This document shows positions 25,606-35,681 of a stretch of DNA of 64,000 nucleotides, one piece after another. Source of the DNA: UBA8514 sp034933685. GTDB taxonomy: Bacteria; Bacillota; Clostridia; Lachnospirales; Anaerotignaceae. The notes beneath the pieces were generated by a model. The model was not told the DNA's origin and made no database searches. It saw nothing but the letters and a program-made list of their open reading frames with translations. Location: contig JAYFNB010000001.1 in NCBI GenBank assembly GCA_034933685.1, positions 52,158-116,157 on the forward strand, written 5' to 3'. The position numbers were made by a program, and so were the translations under genes. Numbering within the stretch: position 1 is the first letter of the stretch; every line of letters starts with the position of its first letter.

Positions 25606-26802
25606 ATGGCAATGGGATTATCTTCTTTAGGTGGCGGCTTAATGGGCGCAGTTGGTGGTGGCAGTGGTTTAACCTATTCTTCCGTTCAGAATAAATATCA
25701 AGATTTCGGCTATCCACAGGCGGAAATTTTGCTAGGGAATACGCCCTTTGCTTCTAAAGGCGAGCAAATGATTATTAATGACATAAGTGTGGAATTGACA
25801 TCGGGGTTCGAGGCTTCAATTGCAAGGTTTCGCATATATAATGTGTTTAATTCCGATACAGGAAAATTTAAGTATGAAGACATAAAGAAACAAGTTATTT
25901 TAGGAACATCATTAACTATTAAGCTTGGATATGTTGGCGTGTTAAAAACGGTATTTGTAGGGTTTGTTGCAGAGGTTAACTTTGGTTTCGACCCTTCAGA
26001 TTTACCTTATATAGAAGTAACAGGTATGGATGTAAAAGGCATTATGATGGCAAATAACTATTCTTACCAGCTTACAGCTAAAAATTATGGCGATGCAGTT
26101 GAAGAAGTTTTAAGGCGAACAGCTTATGAAAAACTTCGTGGAGGTGCTTCAATAACGGATATTAAAGTAACTGCAACGCCTGATAAAAAACAAAAACCCC
26201 CAGCTGCTGACCCTTTTACAATTGAGATGGTTTCAGAAAGTGATTATGAATTTGTTGTTAAAGCGGCTAAAAAACTTAACTATGAGTTTTTTACAGAATG
26301 CGGAACAGTATATTTTCGTAAGGCAAAAAGTAACAAAGATAAATTGATGACACTTAAGGTTGGAGCAGGGATTATAAGCTTTGATGTGCGATACAGCATT
26401 ACGGGGCTTGTTCAAAGTATAGAAGCCAGAGCAATGGACGCTGGCAACGGTAAATTAATTACATCTAAAAGTGACTTTTCAAATAATGTTTCTACAAAAG
26501 GTACTGCAAAAGGCCTTTTTGGAAAAACTAAGAAGGTTTATATTGACCCTTCAATAAATTCCCAAGAGGATGCAGATGCGAGAGTAGCCTCACTTATGGA
26601 AACAATGAGTTATCGTCTTGGTGAGTTAGATTGCCAATGTGTTGGCATACCAGAACTTTTACCTGGATATTTTATTGAATTAGACGGTTTAGGAAGCCCT
26701 GTTGATAACACATTTTACCTTACAAGCGTTATTCACGAATATGGTAACCAACTGGGATATAGAACGAAAATCAAAGGAAAGACAGCGGAGGTGAAAAAAT
26801 GA
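25606..26802 (+). CDS. CIS baseplate hub protein (gp27/phage late control D-like)
   Basis: The protein has 398 residues. The segments SVELTSGFEASIARFRIYN, ILGTSLTIKLGYVG..KTVFVGFVAEV, and PYIEVTGMDVKGIMM form the first barrel of gp27/VgrG-type hubs, and PELLPGYFIELDGLG...FYLTSVIHEYG is the typical end. It forms the trimeric hub above the spike. A Gly-rich start is followed by a second in-frame ATG at 25612. Its stop overlaps the next start (ATGA), so hub and spike are likely translated together. Confidence 0.9.
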   Translation: MAMGLSSLGGGLMGAVGGGSGLTYSSVQNKYQDFGYPQAEILLGNTPFASKGEQMIINDISVELTSGFEASIARFRIYNVFNSDTGKFKYEDIKKQVILGTSLTIKLGYVGVLKTVFVGFVAEVNFGFDPSDLPYIEVTGMDVKGIMMANNYSYQLTAKNYGDAVEEVLRRTAYEKLRGGASITDIKVTATPDKKQKPPAADPFTIEMVSESDYEFVVKAAKKLNYEFFTECGTVYFRKAKSNKDKLMTLKVGAGIISFDVRYSITGLVQSIEARAMDAGNGKLITSKSDFSNNVSTKGTAKGLFGKTKKVYIDPSINSQEDADARVASLMETMSYRLGELDCQCVGIPELLPGYFIELDGLGSPVDNTFYLTSVIHEYGNQLGYRTKIKGKTAEVKK

Positions 26803-27614
26803 GTTTATACGATGTTATAAGCGAAATTTCCGAAAAGCATATTACAAAGTCGGATACAGGTGATACCCGTGTAAACGGTGTTATGATAGGCGTTGTGGCT
26901 AAAAATTATGATAAGGATATGCCGGGAAGGGTTTGTGTAACCATACCAACGAGGGATGCCGAAGCAAATGAATTTCAGTGGGTTAGGCAGGTACAGCTTA
27001 GCAGCGGCGGCGAATGGGGACATTACTTTTTGCCAGAGGTTGGTGACCAAGTGCTGCTTGCATTTGAAGGTGGAAATATTGAAAAGCCTTATATCATAGG
27101 CTGTGTGCCAAAAGATAATAATAAATTCCTAACAAGCTCGGTGGATGAAAAAAATCAGATTAAAAGGATTGTTACTAAGCACGGAAGCCACATTACCTTT
27201 GAAGACAATAAAGAAAACGATGATGGTGAGAAAGATAAAATTACCATTAGCACTGCTGGAAAGGCACATACGGTGCTTATGGATAATGAAAATAAAATAA
27301 TAAGAATTACCGATAAAGAAAAAGGCAACTTTATTGAAATGAAAACCGATGATGGAAATATGACCGTAAAAGTAAAAAGTAAAATAACGTTTATGGTAGG
27401 AGATAGCATTAAGGTTATTATGAATGGAGAGTCTGGCACTATTAGTATTAAGGCAAACGAAGTGAATGTTGAAGCAAGCAAGCAAATAAAGGCAAAAACA
27501 GACGGCATGTTTAAAATGGAGGGCGCACAGATTTCTGAAAAAACCTCTGCAATGCACAAAATTGATAGCAGTGGGATGGTATCAATTGCGGGGGGACCGA
27601 TAAAAATAGGTTAG
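26799..27614 (+). CDS. CIS spike protein (gp5/VgrG/baseplate V-like)
   Basis: The protein has 271 residues. The OB-fold pattern NGVMIGVVAKNYDKDMPGRVCV, the QFW-type segment FQWVRQVQLSSGG, and FLPEVGDQVLLAFEGGNIEKPYIIG are diagnostic of spike proteins. The following 120 residues are short alternating beta strands with Gly turns, as in the needle beta-helix. No fused enzyme domain is seen. It overlaps the hub gene by four bases. Confidence 0.92.
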   Translation: MSLYDVISEISEKHITKSDTGDTRVNGVMIGVVAKNYDKDMPGRVCVTIPTRDAEANEFQWVRQVQLSSGGEWGHYFLPEVGDQVLLAFEGGNIEKPYIIGCVPKDNNKFLTSSVDEKNQIKRIVTKHGSHITFEDNKENDDGEKDKITISTAGKAHTVLMDNENKIIRITDKEKGNFIEMKTDDGNMTVKVKSKITFMVGDSIKVIMNGESGTISIKANEVNVEASKQIKAKTDGMFKMEGAQISEKTSAMHKIDSSGMVSIAGGPIKIG

Positions 27615-27647
27615 AATTGCACAAGTCATGGATAATAGGAGGTAGTT

Positions 27648-28073
27648 ATGGACGATTTGAAATTTCTTGGGAAGGGCATGAAATTCCCACCTCAAGTAAA
27701 TAAAAGTACTGGTCGTTTCGTTCTTTCTTCTGGCGAACAGAATATAAAAGAATCGGTGTACATTATTTTAATGACCCATAAGGGTGAACGTTGGCTTGAG
27801 CCATACTTTGGAAGTAAGCTTATGAGCTATACATTTATGGACACATCCATTACCATGCTTAGCCTTATGGCAAATGATATAAGAAGCACTATTTTAGAGC
27901 AAGAGCCACGAATTTCCGATGTTGATGTGGATATAGACTCTGAAATAAAAGAAGGATGTTTGTTGGTGGATATTCGCTATACAGTAGCAGCTACAAACCA
28001 AAGGGATAATTTGGTGTTTCCATTCTATCTAAATTCCACTGAAGGAGAGGGCTTAGATGAATCAGAAGAATAA
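27648..28073 (+). CDS. CIS baseplate wedge protein (gp25/GPW family)
   Basis: The protein has 141 residues, the usual size of gp25-like wedge proteins. It shows KESVYIILMTHKGERWLEPYFG, where the T.KGER..P.FG motif is diagnostic, and a second half ending LVDIRYTVAATNQRDNLVFPF. Gp25 proteins start sheath assembly at the baseplate. It has an AGGAGG site before the ATG, and its end overlaps the next gene by 17 bases. Confidence 0.92.
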   Translation: MDDLKFLGKGMKFPPQVNKSTGRFVLSSGEQNIKESVYIILMTHKGERWLEPYFGSKLMSYTFMDTSITMLSLMANDIRSTILEQEPRISDVDVDIDSEIKEGCLLVDIRYTVAATNQRDNLVFPFYLNSTEGEGLDESEE

Positions 28074-31000
28074 TTTTAAAATTGATTCCAGAACATTAGA
28101 TGATATTCATAAACAAATTAGCACTCTTTCAAATTCTTATACCCCAGAGTGGATATTTGACACAAAAAATCCTGATACAGGCTCTGTAATTGCCTTGATT
28201 TTTGCAAACCAACTGAAAGAAAATATTAAAAAGGTAAATCAAGTAATTGACAAATACCATACAGAGTTTGTTAATTTGCTTAATATAGGATTATTGCCAG
28301 CGTATCCTGCACACGGAGTTGCAGTTATGGAGCTTATTGAGGATACCATCTCAGGTGTAGAAGTACCTAAAGGTACAAAGCTTTTAGGAAACGCAGATGA
28401 TGAAAAGCAAATTGTATTTGAAACATTATCGGATGTATACATAACAAATTCTAAAATTAGCGACATAATTGCTATTTCTAGAACTTTTGGCAAAATTATA
28501 CCTATAAAGGGCCAAATAAGACCAGCAGAGCTTTTTCCTAATGCAAATGCCATTGAAGAAAGTTCAAATACTGTAGAACAGTTATCAGTGAATGACATAC
28601 CGGTTTTTTCTCTTTTTGACTATTCACAAAATGGAATAGAAAAAAATGGTTTGGTACTTTATCATAAAAGCGTTTTTGATACGTCAGAAAATGTTAGCAT
28701 TTCCATACTTATGACAGAGGTAAACACGAATACGCCTCTTGGCGATATGTTAACAAACTCTTCTTGCTACAGATGGAGTTATTATGGAGATGAAGGGCTC
28801 ATGCCTTTTGACAAAGTAACTAGTAAAGATGGAACTATTGTATTAGAAAAAACCCAGAAGAGCAAAAAAATAAATTTTGCAGATGAAGAATATGATGTAA
28901 TTTATGTGGAAGCAGTTGGTGCTGTTACAGAGTCAGTTGAGGTGGACAAAATACTTGTATCCTCGGAATGCGGGCCAATTTCGCCAACGTTTGTAAATCA
29001 TAATTCTGAAGATTTGGAAACAAAGAAGTTTATGCCTTTTGGTGAGTTGGTTTCTGTTTTTGATGAATGTTTTATTGGACATGACAGTATTTTCAGCCAG
29101 CAAGGGGCGATGGTAACAATTAATTTCAACCTTTCCTTGAATGAAAAATTGGTTAGTCTTTCACCTGCTTTAGAAAATGAGGAACTGAAAATAATCAAGA
29201 GAAGGCCTAAGGCTGTGCTTTTTGAAACTGCACATACTTCGCCCCAGAAGGTTACATTTGAATACTATAACGGAATGGGTTGGCGTCGCTTAAATTGCAC
29301 CCAAGATATGTCGGCAGTATTTAATGGAAATTACCAAGGAGGTATAAGCATTGGTTTTATTTGCCCAGAGGATTGGCAGCCTATGGTTATTGGCGGATAT
29401 GAGCAGAGAGCTATTCGTATTAGAGTAGTGCAGGCGGATAACTGTTATTTGCAACCATGTGTACATAAAATGCCTGTTATTGAAAATATGACCATTCAAT
29501 ATTCCTATTTTGGTCAATGGAAAATTCCCCATAGACTTAGAAGAGTATGCGGAACAAAAATATTTGATGAATCGGAAAAGGTTTTTTCTGGAGTGCCATT
29601 TGTGGCGTTTGCACCTTTCCTATATAGCAATAACGCTGTTTTCTTTGCTTTTGACCGCAAAATGACAGGTGCGCCAATAAGTATTTTTTTTGATATTGAG
29701 GAAAGTGCCTATTTTGATAACGCAAGGGTACATTTTGAATATTCTGCAATGAACGGCTTTCAGGAAATGAAGGTAATTGACCATACAGAAAATATGACAA
29801 GGTCAGGAACAATACTTTTTGTACCACCATCTGATTTTGCTAAACAGGAAGTAGAAGGGCAGATTCGTTTTTGGATTAAAATTGTGGATAAAAATAATGC
29901 TTTTGATAATCCTGAAAATTACCATCCCGTTATACGAAGTATTAAGTTGAATGCAGTTGAAATATATAATGTTGAAACCCTTGAAGAAGAACAGTTTTAT
30001 ATTGACGTTACAAGACCCAACATGTCATTTCCAATAGCCGCTGAAAATATATTAACGGCAGATGTATTTGTGAATGAAAAAAGTCGTATGTCAAACCAAG
30101 GTATTAAACAAATGATTGATGAACAGCCAGAAAATGTTAGGGTTGAGTATAACTTTTTAGGTGAAATAAGCAGTTTTTTTGTACGGTGGAATGAAGTTAA
30201 AAATTTTGATGATTCAAACCCTTTGGACAGGCATTATATTATTGATAGAATGAACAACACAATTAATTTCGGCGATGGTGTATCAGTTATGATACCTTTG
30301 GCAACAGATGGTATTGCGTTTACGGTGCAATCAAAGTGTTGCAACGGGGAAAAAGGAAACCTTCCAATTGGGGCAGTAAATACTATTTTTGGCAGAATTT
30401 TATATATTAACAATATAGAAAATCCAATTGCAACTTTTGCTGGAAGCAACATTGAAAGCATAGAAAGTGCCCACCAAAGAGGCGCGAACATGATTAATTC
30501 ACAAAATCGTTTGGTAAGTGAACTTGATTTTGTTAGAGAAGCAAGCAGTTTTTCTACTTCAATTGCTAAGGTGAAATGTGTGGTTAGAGAAGATATTGAA
30601 GGCGAAAAAAGTGATGATATTGTAAGCGTTGTTTTGATGATGCAGGATTATGCGGATGGGTCATATTCCTTTAATAGCATTAAAGACAGGCTGAAAAATG
30701 AACTTCTCTCAAATTGCGAAACTACATTAAGCAATGACACCCTTAAAATTACTGAACCCATTTATGTAAAAATATCTGTAGATGTATGGATAGAATTAGA
30801 AAACGAAGACAATTTTTTTGAAGTACAAAATACCATAAAGGAAAGCATTGACCAGTTTTTGGACCCTTTGGGAAATAAAAACAAAAAGGGCTGGGATATT
30901 GGTACTTTACCAAGTGAAGAACAAATAAAAATGATGCTAAGACCTGTGAAACGTGGCTTTACATTACGCCATACAGTTGTTAGCGCAAAATATTTTAACA

Positions 31001-31101
31001 AGTTAGGCGTGCATGAGTGTGACATAAGCAGTTTAAAGGGGAATCCATTTATGATTGGCTGCAGTGGAACACACACAGTGCATATGATGCTGCCGAAATA
31101 A
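28057..31101 (+). CDS. Large CIS baseplate protein (gpJ/gp6-like)
   Basis: The protein has 1,014 residues. The start (IHKQISTLSNSYTPEWIF...DPGS-type) and the segment VAVMELIEDTISGVEVPKGT, the central FGDGVSVMIP, GAVNTIFGRILYINN..NP..TFAG and ESAHQRGANMINSQNRLVSELDFV segments (each part of one continuous pattern) identify the J-like wedge proteins of extracellular CIS (Afp11-like). The end, GWDIGTLPSEEQIKMMLRPV, supports this. It starts inside the gp25 gene, which suggests coupled translation. Confidence 0.9.
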   Translation: MNQKNNFKIDSRTLDDIHKQISTLSNSYTPEWIFDTKNPDTGSVIALIFANQLKENIKKVNQVIDKYHTEFVNLLNIGLLPAYPAHGVAVMELIEDTISGVEVPKGTKLLGNADDEKQIVFETLSDVYITNSKISDIIAISRTFGKIIPIKGQIRPAELFPNANAIEESSNTVEQLSVNDIPVFSLFDYSQNGIEKNGLVLYHKSVFDTSENVSISILMTEVNTNTPLGDMLTNSSCYRWSYYGDEGLMPFDKVTSKDGTIVLEKTQKSKKINFADEEYDVIYVEAVGAVTESVEVDKILVSSECGPISPTFVNHNSEDLETKKFMPFGELVSVFDECFIGHDSIFSQQGAMVTINFNLSLNEKLVSLSPALENEELKIIKRRPKAVLFETAHTSPQKVTFEYYNGMGWRRLNCTQDMSAVFNGNYQGGISIGFICPEDWQPMVIGGYEQRAIRIRVVQADNCYLQPCVHKMPVIENMTIQYSYFGQWKIPHRLRRVCGTKIFDESEKVFSGVPFVAFAPFLYSNNAVFFAFDRKMTGAPISIFFDIEESAYFDNARVHFEYSAMNGFQEMKVIDHTENMTRSGTILFVPPSDFAKQEVEGQIRFWIKIVDKNNAFDNPENYHPVIRSIKLNAVEIYNVETLEEEQFYIDVTRPNMSFPIAAENILTADVFVNEKSRMSNQGIKQMIDEQPENVRVEYNFLGEISSFFVRWNEVKNFDDSNPLDRHYIIDRMNNTINFGDGVSVMIPLATDGIAFTVQSKCCNGEKGNLPIGAVNTIFGRILYINNIENPIATFAGSNIESIESAHQRGANMINSQNRLVSELDFVREASSFSTSIAKVKCVVREDIEGEKSDDIVSVVLMMQDYADGSYSFNSIKDRLKNELLSNCETTLSNDTLKITEPIYVKISVDVWIELENEDNFFEVQNTIKESIDQFLDPLGNKNKKGWDIGTLPSEEQIKMMLRPVKRGFTLRHTVVSAKYFNKLGVHECDISSLKGNPFMIGCSGTHTVHMMLPK

Positions 31102-31134
31102 AGCCTGAAATATAAACTGTATAGGAGGGAAGCA

Positions 31135-33234
31135 ATGTTAAACAGTATAAGTTTAAATGATAAAACCTACGATGAAATGTTGATGGAAGCAATATCTCAA
31201 ATACCTCTGTATACAGATGAATGGACTAATTTTAATGTGTCAGACCCAGGTATTACCATCTTGCAGAATTTAACGTCATTTAATATGCTTCAACAAAGCT
31301 ATATTAATGAAATTACAGACGAAGTACGTAGAAAACTATTAAAAATGCTGGGTTTCATGGCAAATGAAAATAAAAGCGCAAGGGTGTTTTTACAGTACAG
31401 CGGAGAAGAAATCTTCAAGTTACCACACCATCATAAGCTGATGGTTGGTGAGCTTTGTTTTGAAACAAAGGGTGAAATAGAGCTTAAACCATGGGGAATA
31501 GATGCCGTTTATACAGAAGAGGAAGGGCGGTATAATGATATTACATATCTTTTGGATAGAAATGTTCCTGCCGCAGCTTCGATTTTTGGGTCTAAGTCAA
31601 AAAGTGACGCCTCCCTTTTAGTAATAATAGGTGATGTACCAGAAGGTAATAGGAAGCTTTTATTTTCTGTTAAAATTAAAGACGAAGCAAAGAGAAATGA
31701 ATTCAATGAAGACACCAAACCACCATTCGGGAAAGTTATATGGGAAATATTTACCCATGATGGGTGGACTTCTGTAAATGTAGAAGATTATACCTTTGGA
31801 TTTCTTAAAAGCGGAGTAATAAAATTTGATTTAAGTAATATAAAGGCCGCAAAATATGAAGATAACCCTGTTACAGGGTATGCCCTTCGTTGTATACTTA
31901 AATATGAAACTTATGACATATTGCCTAAGATACAATCTATGACAACCAATCTTTTCGAGGTTGTTCAAAGAGATACCAGAGTGGCGTCATTTTCCTTTAA
32001 CGGTAAAGAAAAAATTCATTTAACCAGTGATATGGCAGCATATGGCAATATTTTTGTTTACTGCAAAGAAGAAGAAAATGGGGCCTACAGAGCGTATGCT
32101 AGGCATGGAATGCAAACAAAACAAGGCAGATACTTTACAATGGAAGAAATAGACACAATTGTTTTCAGCAAGGAAAAGTATGGTCATGGACCTTGTGATT
32201 GTGTAGACAGCGTAAGAGTAGTTTGTTATGATGATGATATGGTGCTTAACCGAAAACTTGGAACAGTATTTGGGTATGAAAATCAAGAAATTGATGTTGA
32301 GGTTGATGGAAACATTCTTACAAAGGAATTTTGCGTTATTGCTAAAACAAGGGATAAAGCTGGTGAAGAGGAGTATAGATTTATAGAGCCTGATGGAACA
32401 GATGAAGATAATCTTTGCTACAAGGTTTTGCCAGAAAAACGGAAGATAATAATTACAAATGCAGGGCTTGGAGAGGATTGTCAACTTATATTGTGCAGCT
32501 GTGCGGTGACGGCGGGCAAAGATGGTAATATACGTGAGGGTAATAAGTTTGACCCCAAATTTGTGAGGGCAGATTTTCCAAATGAAGTTTACTTAAATCC
32601 ATTGCAAGGGGAAAATGGCACTACATATGAAACGTGGGAAGAATTACGCTTTCGATTTGTTGCTGATTTAAAAAGGCCAGCCAGGGCAGTGACCGATTAT
32701 GATTATGAGGAAATTGTACATCAAACACCAGGGCTTTGTATTCATAAAGTGAAGGCGGTAACAGATGAAACAAATAATCTTGTAAAAATAGCTGTAAAGC
32801 CATATACTGAAGAAAGATTCCCACTGCTTAGCGATGAATATTTGAAACAAATTATAAGGTGGACTGAACCTAGGCGAATGATAACCACAAAGGTAGAAAT
32901 AATACAGCCACGATATATACCAATTAATATTCAAGCTTCAGTTCATGTTAAAAGTTATTTCCAAAATGCCTACAAACAAATTGAAGATATGCTTACAAGA
33001 GAGCTTGACTATATAAATTCAGGACATAATTTTGGTGAAACTGTTAGGTTTAATGAAATTTATGAAAAATTAGAAGCCATGAACTGTGTAGAATTTGTTT
33101 ACAAGCTTGCTTTAATACCCAACGTAAGAAGTGGTGTTGAAATGAAAGAGCTGGATATTTGTCTGAGTAATCAGTGCTTATGTTGCCTTGGCAAGCTGGA
33201 TTTAGAGATTAATTCCAATGTTGGGCAACAATGA
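31135..33234 (+). CDS. CIS baseplate protein J-like, second wedge component
   Basis: The protein has 699 residues. The first 75 residues (DEMLMEAISQIPLYTDEWTNFN then SDPGITILQNLTSFNMLQQSYI) and the C-terminal part (EELRFRFVADLKRPARAVTDYDYE, then PGLCIHKVKAV, EPRRMITTKVEIIQPRYIPIN) follow the J-like wedge family. A second, smaller J-like gene next to a large one is common in extracellular CIS loci (Afp11/Afp12 pair). It has a clear AGGAGGGA site and is 33 bases after its partner. Confidence 0.88.
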   Translation: MLNSISLNDKTYDEMLMEAISQIPLYTDEWTNFNVSDPGITILQNLTSFNMLQQSYINEITDEVRRKLLKMLGFMANENKSARVFLQYSGEEIFKLPHHHKLMVGELCFETKGEIELKPWGIDAVYTEEEGRYNDITYLLDRNVPAAASIFGSKSKSDASLLVIIGDVPEGNRKLLFSVKIKDEAKRNEFNEDTKPPFGKVIWEIFTHDGWTSVNVEDYTFGFLKSGVIKFDLSNIKAAKYEDNPVTGYALRCILKYETYDILPKIQSMTTNLFEVVQRDTRVASFSFNGKEKIHLTSDMAAYGNIFVYCKEEENGAYRAYARHGMQTKQGRYFTMEEIDTIVFSKEKYGHGPCDCVDSVRVVCYDDDMVLNRKLGTVFGYENQEIDVEVDGNILTKEFCVIAKTRDKAGEEEYRFIEPDGTDEDNLCYKVLPEKRKIIITNAGLGEDCQLILCSCAVTAGKDGNIREGNKFDPKFVRADFPNEVYLNPLQGENGTTYETWEELRFRFVADLKRPARAVTDYDYEEIVHQTPGLCIHKVKAVTDETNNLVKIAVKPYTEERFPLLSDEYLKQIIRWTEPRRMITTKVEIIQPRYIPINIQASVHVKSYFQNAYKQIEDMLTRELDYINSGHNFGETVRFNEIYEKLEAMNCVEFVYKLALIPNVRSGVEMKELDICLSNQCLCCLGKLDLEINSNVGQQ

Positions 33235-33249
33235 ATGAGGTGAATTAAA

Positions 33250-34356
33250 ATGTCAGCTTTTATAAAAAAATATAGAATTCATAAAAAGCGTCTGGCATCA
33301 GGCCTAATGAATGGATTTCATATTTCGGACACTGGAGCAATTATTGCAGATGAAAATGAGGCACGGCATACTTTATTTTTGGGAAGTATTGACAGTAATC
33401 AAGTAGATTGTCCGTGGGGCAGATTAGTGTTTAATTTAACAATGAAAGAAGAGGCGGTCATAATTGTACATGCGTTTGCTTCCGATGAAAAAAAGTTTGT
33501 AAAAAATGGCGAAATAGTAGAATTCAATGATTTTTTACTGGATATTGAAGTGCCTATTCATAATAAAGAAAAAGTCTTTGCTGCATCAAATGCCTCAAAA
33601 TTTATAGGCAGCAATGATTGTTTGCTTTATGAACAAAAGGGTCGTTATTTATGGGTATATATTGAAATATTAGGCAAAGGAAATGCTATAATAGAGAATA
33701 TTAATATATATGCACCAGGTGACAACTTTTTCAATACTTTTCCAGAAATTTATAGAAGAGATGGAGAATTTTTGCATAGATATCTCTCTGTTTTTTCCTC
33801 ACTTTATTTGGATTTACAGGAAACAGTGGACTCCTTAGACCAATATGTAGACATAGAAACAGCGCCTGCGTCACTTCTTCCAACTTTTGCAAGCTGGTTG
33901 GGTATAGAATTGGATGGAGATTTTTTAGACGAAAGTCAACTAAGAAAATTCTTAAGCATAGGATTTAAGCTTATGAAAGGAAAGGGAACGCGGCAGACCA
34001 TAGAGGATATAATACATATTTTTGTAGGTGAACCAGTGTTTATTGTAGAACAGAGACTAATTCAAGATCCAGATTCTATACGGGATAGGAAAGTATATCA
34101 ACAGCTTTACGGGAAAAATCTATATGGTTTTACTGTGTTAATTAATAGTAATGCAGATGAAAAACTTCATTCAAAATTAATGTTTTTGCTAAGTCAATTT
34201 AAACCACTGCGGTGCAGTGTTAAAATTGTTTTTCTTGGAGAGTGTTGCAGAATGGATGCACACTGCTACGTGGATATTAATTCTAAAATTTCCCGTACCA
34301 TAGAGGGAAGGCTTGATAAAAAAGCAAATTTAGGCGGCATGGTGTTTTTACAATAA
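33250..34356 (+). CDS. CIS tail protein I-like baseplate protein
   Basis: The protein has 368 residues. After a beta-rich first 150 residues it has the tail protein I pattern: FNTFPEIYRRDGEFLHRYLSVF, LDLQETVDSLDQYVD, PTFASWLGIELD and FKLMKGKGTRQTIEDII with FVGEPVFIVE (each within one domain). This family ends the baseplate wedge in P2-type and extracellular CIS machines. It starts 15 bases after the J-like gene. No fibre gene follows it, which is unusual. Confidence 0.87.
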   Translation: MSAFIKKYRIHKKRLASGLMNGFHISDTGAIIADENEARHTLFLGSIDSNQVDCPWGRLVFNLTMKEEAVIIVHAFASDEKKFVKNGEIVEFNDFLLDIEVPIHNKEKVFAASNASKFIGSNDCLLYEQKGRYLWVYIEILGKGNAIIENINIYAPGDNFFNTFPEIYRRDGEFLHRYLSVFSSLYLDLQETVDSLDQYVDIETAPASLLPTFASWLGIELDGDFLDESQLRKFLSIGFKLMKGKGTRQTIEDIIHIFVGEPVFIVEQRLIQDPDSIRDRKVYQQLYGKNLYGFTVLINSNADEKLHSKLMFLLSQFKPLRCSVKIVFLGECCRMDAHCYVDINSKISRTIEGRLDKKANLGGMVFLQ

Positions 34357-34383
34357 TACAATAAATAGAAGAGGGGTATAGTT

Positions 34384-34683
34384 ATGACAATTACAACAAG
34401 ACAGGAAGACACAACAATTATATTAGATATTGAAGGAAGAGTAGATACAAATACAAGCCCAGAGTTACAGGCTAAAATTTTAGAGGCTTTTCAAAGTGCA
34501 AGAAAGCTAATTCTTAATTTTGAAAAAGTTCCTTACATAAGCAGTGCAGGCCTTCGTGCATTATTAATTGGTCAAAAAACGTCAACATCTAAGAATGCGA
34601 CTATGGAGATGATAAATGTTTCTGAAATGGTAATGTCAGTTTTGGATTCTGTTGGATTTTCACAAATATTAACTATAAAATAA
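34384..34683 (+). CDS. STAS-domain protein, anti-sigma factor antagonist type
   Basis: The protein has 99 residues, the size of SpoIIAA/RsbV proteins. It shows ILDIEGRVDTNTSPELQ, LILNFEKVPYISSAGLRALL, and a final LDSVGFSQIL. Ser54 in YISSAGL is at the position phosphorylated in SpoIIAA and RsbV. Such proteins release sigma factors by binding an anti-sigma kinase, but no matching kinase gene is in this window. Its place at the end of the CIS structural genes, with AGAGGGG before the ATG, suggests a regulatory or scaffold role in the system. Confidence 0.85.
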   Translation: MTITTRQEDTTIILDIEGRVDTNTSPELQAKILEAFQSARKLILNFEKVPYISSAGLRALLIGQKTSTSKNATMEMINVSEMVMSVLDSVGFSQILTIK

Positions 34684-34784
34684 TCTTCATACGGTATATT
34701 CAAATATTTGTGAAGAACAGGTGCAAAAACAACTTATGGGTATATTGAAAGCATTTTTCTTGTTGGAAGGATGAAAGAATAATC

Positions 34785-35678
34785 GTGATTATAACAACCA
34801 TTGTGAATGAAAATAAAGTGCTGTTCGAAAAAATGGTACCAAGTAAAATTTTTGAACAAGTGAATTCTATAGGGCATTTCGGACTGGGTGCAATTTTAGA
34901 AAAACAGGACGGTAAACATGCGGCAGGAGTTCTTATTTTTGATGTGAATGAAGGGACAAATGGTGAAGAAAATTTTACAGCGGCTGTTATTAGATGGCTT
35001 CATGTGGCAAAGGAGTTCCGTAAAAATGGTGTTTCTGACGAACTTATGAAAGAGTTTTTCCGTGTTATGGATGATGCCGGAATAGAGCATATTATTTGTG
35101 ATGTTCCAATGCCAGAGGAATATGATTTTCTTTGCGCCTACTTAGAAGAATGGGGCTTTAAGTTTACTCTTGCAAATATTTATGAAGTAGAGGCCCAACT
35201 TGGTGAAATTTTAGAAAAGCCTGTATTTAGTGGACAGAAGGCTTCGGCAAAAACCATTGCATTAAAAGAAGCGCCTGCATTATCATTCCGACAGTTTATT
35301 GGAAACATGAAAAAACACCACGATGTCCTGAATATAATTACTGCTAATGTTTCGGAATATGATTCTGATGTTAGCTGTGTGTATATGAATGGAAGTAGCG
35401 TTGAAGGAGCTATGCTTATTAAGGCATATAATTCTGGAGAACTTGAACTTTTATTTATGCGGGCAATTTCAAATGCGCAAAAGGTAATGGCAGATTTGCT
35501 TCTTTTTTCAGCACATGCGGCAGCAAAAAAGTATTCTCCTGAAACCACAGTACATATTATTTGCCGTATTGAAGCTGCAGCAGGTGTAATACAAAAACTG
35601 TTTCCTGATAGGCAGCCGTTACTTGTGCGACGTGGTTATTTCAACAATACGCCAAGCACAGTTAATAAGGAGGTGTGA
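34785..35678 (+). CDS. Double GNAT-like acetyltransferase-fold protein beside the effector
   Basis: The protein has 297 residues. The first half has a GNAT-type core (IRWLHVAKEFRKNGVSDELM, where the V..E.R..G.s..L pattern is the acetyl-CoA loop, followed by AGIEHIICDVP). The second half (EGAMLIKAYNSGELELLFM, VMADLLLFSAHAAAKKY) looks like a second, degenerate copy. Start GTG 34785 follows GGAAGG by 14 bases. It ends three bases before the effector gene, so it may modify, escort or load that effector; this is inferred from position. Confidence 0.65.
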   Translation: MIITTIVNENKVLFEKMVPSKIFEQVNSIGHFGLGAILEKQDGKHAAGVLIFDVNEGTNGEENFTAAVIRWLHVAKEFRKNGVSDELMKEFFRVMDDAGIEHIICDVPMPEEYDFLCAYLEEWGFKFTLANIYEVEAQLGEILEKPVFSGQKASAKTIALKEAPALSFRQFIGNMKKHHDVLNIITANVSEYDSDVSCVYMNGSSVEGAMLIKAYNSGELELLFMRAISNAQKVMADLLLFSAHAAAKKYSPETTVHIICRIEAAAGVIQKLFPDRQPLLVRRGYFNNTPSTVNKEV

Positions 35679-35681
35679 TTT

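Noticed and set aside
27129..27559. Long minus-strand open frames inside the spike gene
   Set aside because: They are antisense to a well-supported gene, have no ribosome binding site and no family resemblance.
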